A stretch of DNA of 12,261 nucleotides from an uncultured Bacillota bacterium (GTDB lineage: Bacteria > Bacillota > Clostridia > Peptostreptococcales > Anaerovoracaceae). The translations under genes were made by a program, and so were the position numbers. This document shows, in pieces, positions 12,165-12,261 of this stretch; the first letter of the stretch is position 1, and every line of letters starts with the position of its first letter. The notes under the pieces are model-generated. The model searched no databases and was not told the DNA's origin. It saw only the letters and a list, made by a program, of their open reading frames with translations. The DNA is taken from contig CAMOZS010000035.1 in NCBI GenBank assembly GCA_946631075.1, positions 1 to 12,261 of the forward strand. The letters run 5' to 3'.

Positions 12165-12198
12165 ACGATCAGTGTCCTGACGATGCTGATCGTTTTTA
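12165..12198 (+). terminator. Intrinsic terminator of the operon
   Basis: ACGATCAG (12165-12172) pairs with CTGATCGT (12186-12193) over 8 bp across a 13-base loop, followed by TTTTAT. It lies 34 bases after the stop of the 105-aa gene, with no further gene on this strand before the window ends. Confidence 0.8.
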
Positions 12199-12210
12199 TA
12201 TGACCGAAGA

Positions 12211-12250
12211 ATACCCGAATACCCGAAAACGGGTAATGATAAATACCCGA
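12211..12250. promoter_or_regulatory. Cluster of ATACCCGA repeats, candidate operator
   Basis: ATACCCGA occurs in direct tandem at 12211-12218 and 12219-12226, and again at 12243-12250. ACCCG (12221-12225) also pairs with CGGGT (12230-12234) as a short inverted repeat around AAAA. The window ends in TTGAC (12257-12261), which could be the start of a -35 box for the next gene. This arrangement suits a regulator-binding site, but the gene it would serve lies outside the window. Confidence 0.45.
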
Positions 12251-12261
12251 ATCTGGTTGAC

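Noticed and set aside
1..12261. CRISPR arrays, tRNA or rRNA genes, insertion sequences, phage attachment sites
   Set aside because: No regularly spaced repeats, cloverleaf or rRNA motifs, transposase or integrase frames, or flanking inverted repeats were found by reading both strands.

Overview
The window looks like the chromosome of an anaerobic, Gram-positive (Bacillota, clostridial-type) bacterium. This is inferred from an anaerobic-type cobalamin biosynthesis cluster, strong Shine-Dalgarno sites, Sec-secreted multidomain surface proteins with FIVAR-like and fibronectin-like modules, and a lipoprotein-based (not periplasmic) binding protein. The genus cannot be fixed from the sequence. All genes found lie on the + strand.

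Region 1 (1-2297) is the end of a cobalamin biosynthesis cluster: the tail of a CobD-like threonine-phosphate decarboxylase, then cobyric acid synthase (cbiP/cobQ) and cobalt-precorrin-8 methylmutase (cbiC), tightly packed. Region 2 (2298-2776) is non-coding and regulatory. It holds a good sigma-A promoter, a cobalamin riboswitch aptamer with a near-perfect B12 box, a plausible antiterminator, an intrinsic terminator, and a further 5' UTR hairpin.

Region 3 (2777-12130) is read as one riboswitch-controlled operon. It encodes two large secreted proteins (789 and about 1034 aa), a lipoprotein substrate-binding protein, a FecCD/BtuC-type permease, an ATPase with a C-terminal extension, and a 105-aa protein of unknown function. 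Its end is marked by an intrinsic terminator at about 12165-12198. A cluster of short repeats that looks like an operator for the next gene lies at the window edge.

The B12 riboswitch and the adjacent cobalamin genes make corrinoid (or a cobalamin precursor) the most likely cargo of the transporter. The two secreted proteins would then be surface corrinoid-capture proteins that pass ligand to the lipoprotein. The most striking observation is that the second secreted protein ends in a recognisable copy of only the N-terminal lobe of the downstream binding protein. A roughly 100-residue Ala/Glu-rich segment is inserted in that lobe, and it is fused behind three copies of a repeated beta domain (signature RTTAMxxxHW) and one copy of a second domain type also found in the 789-aa protein. 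The family assignments of the transporter and the biosynthetic enzymes are firm. The corrinoid-capture role of the surface proteins is inference from context.
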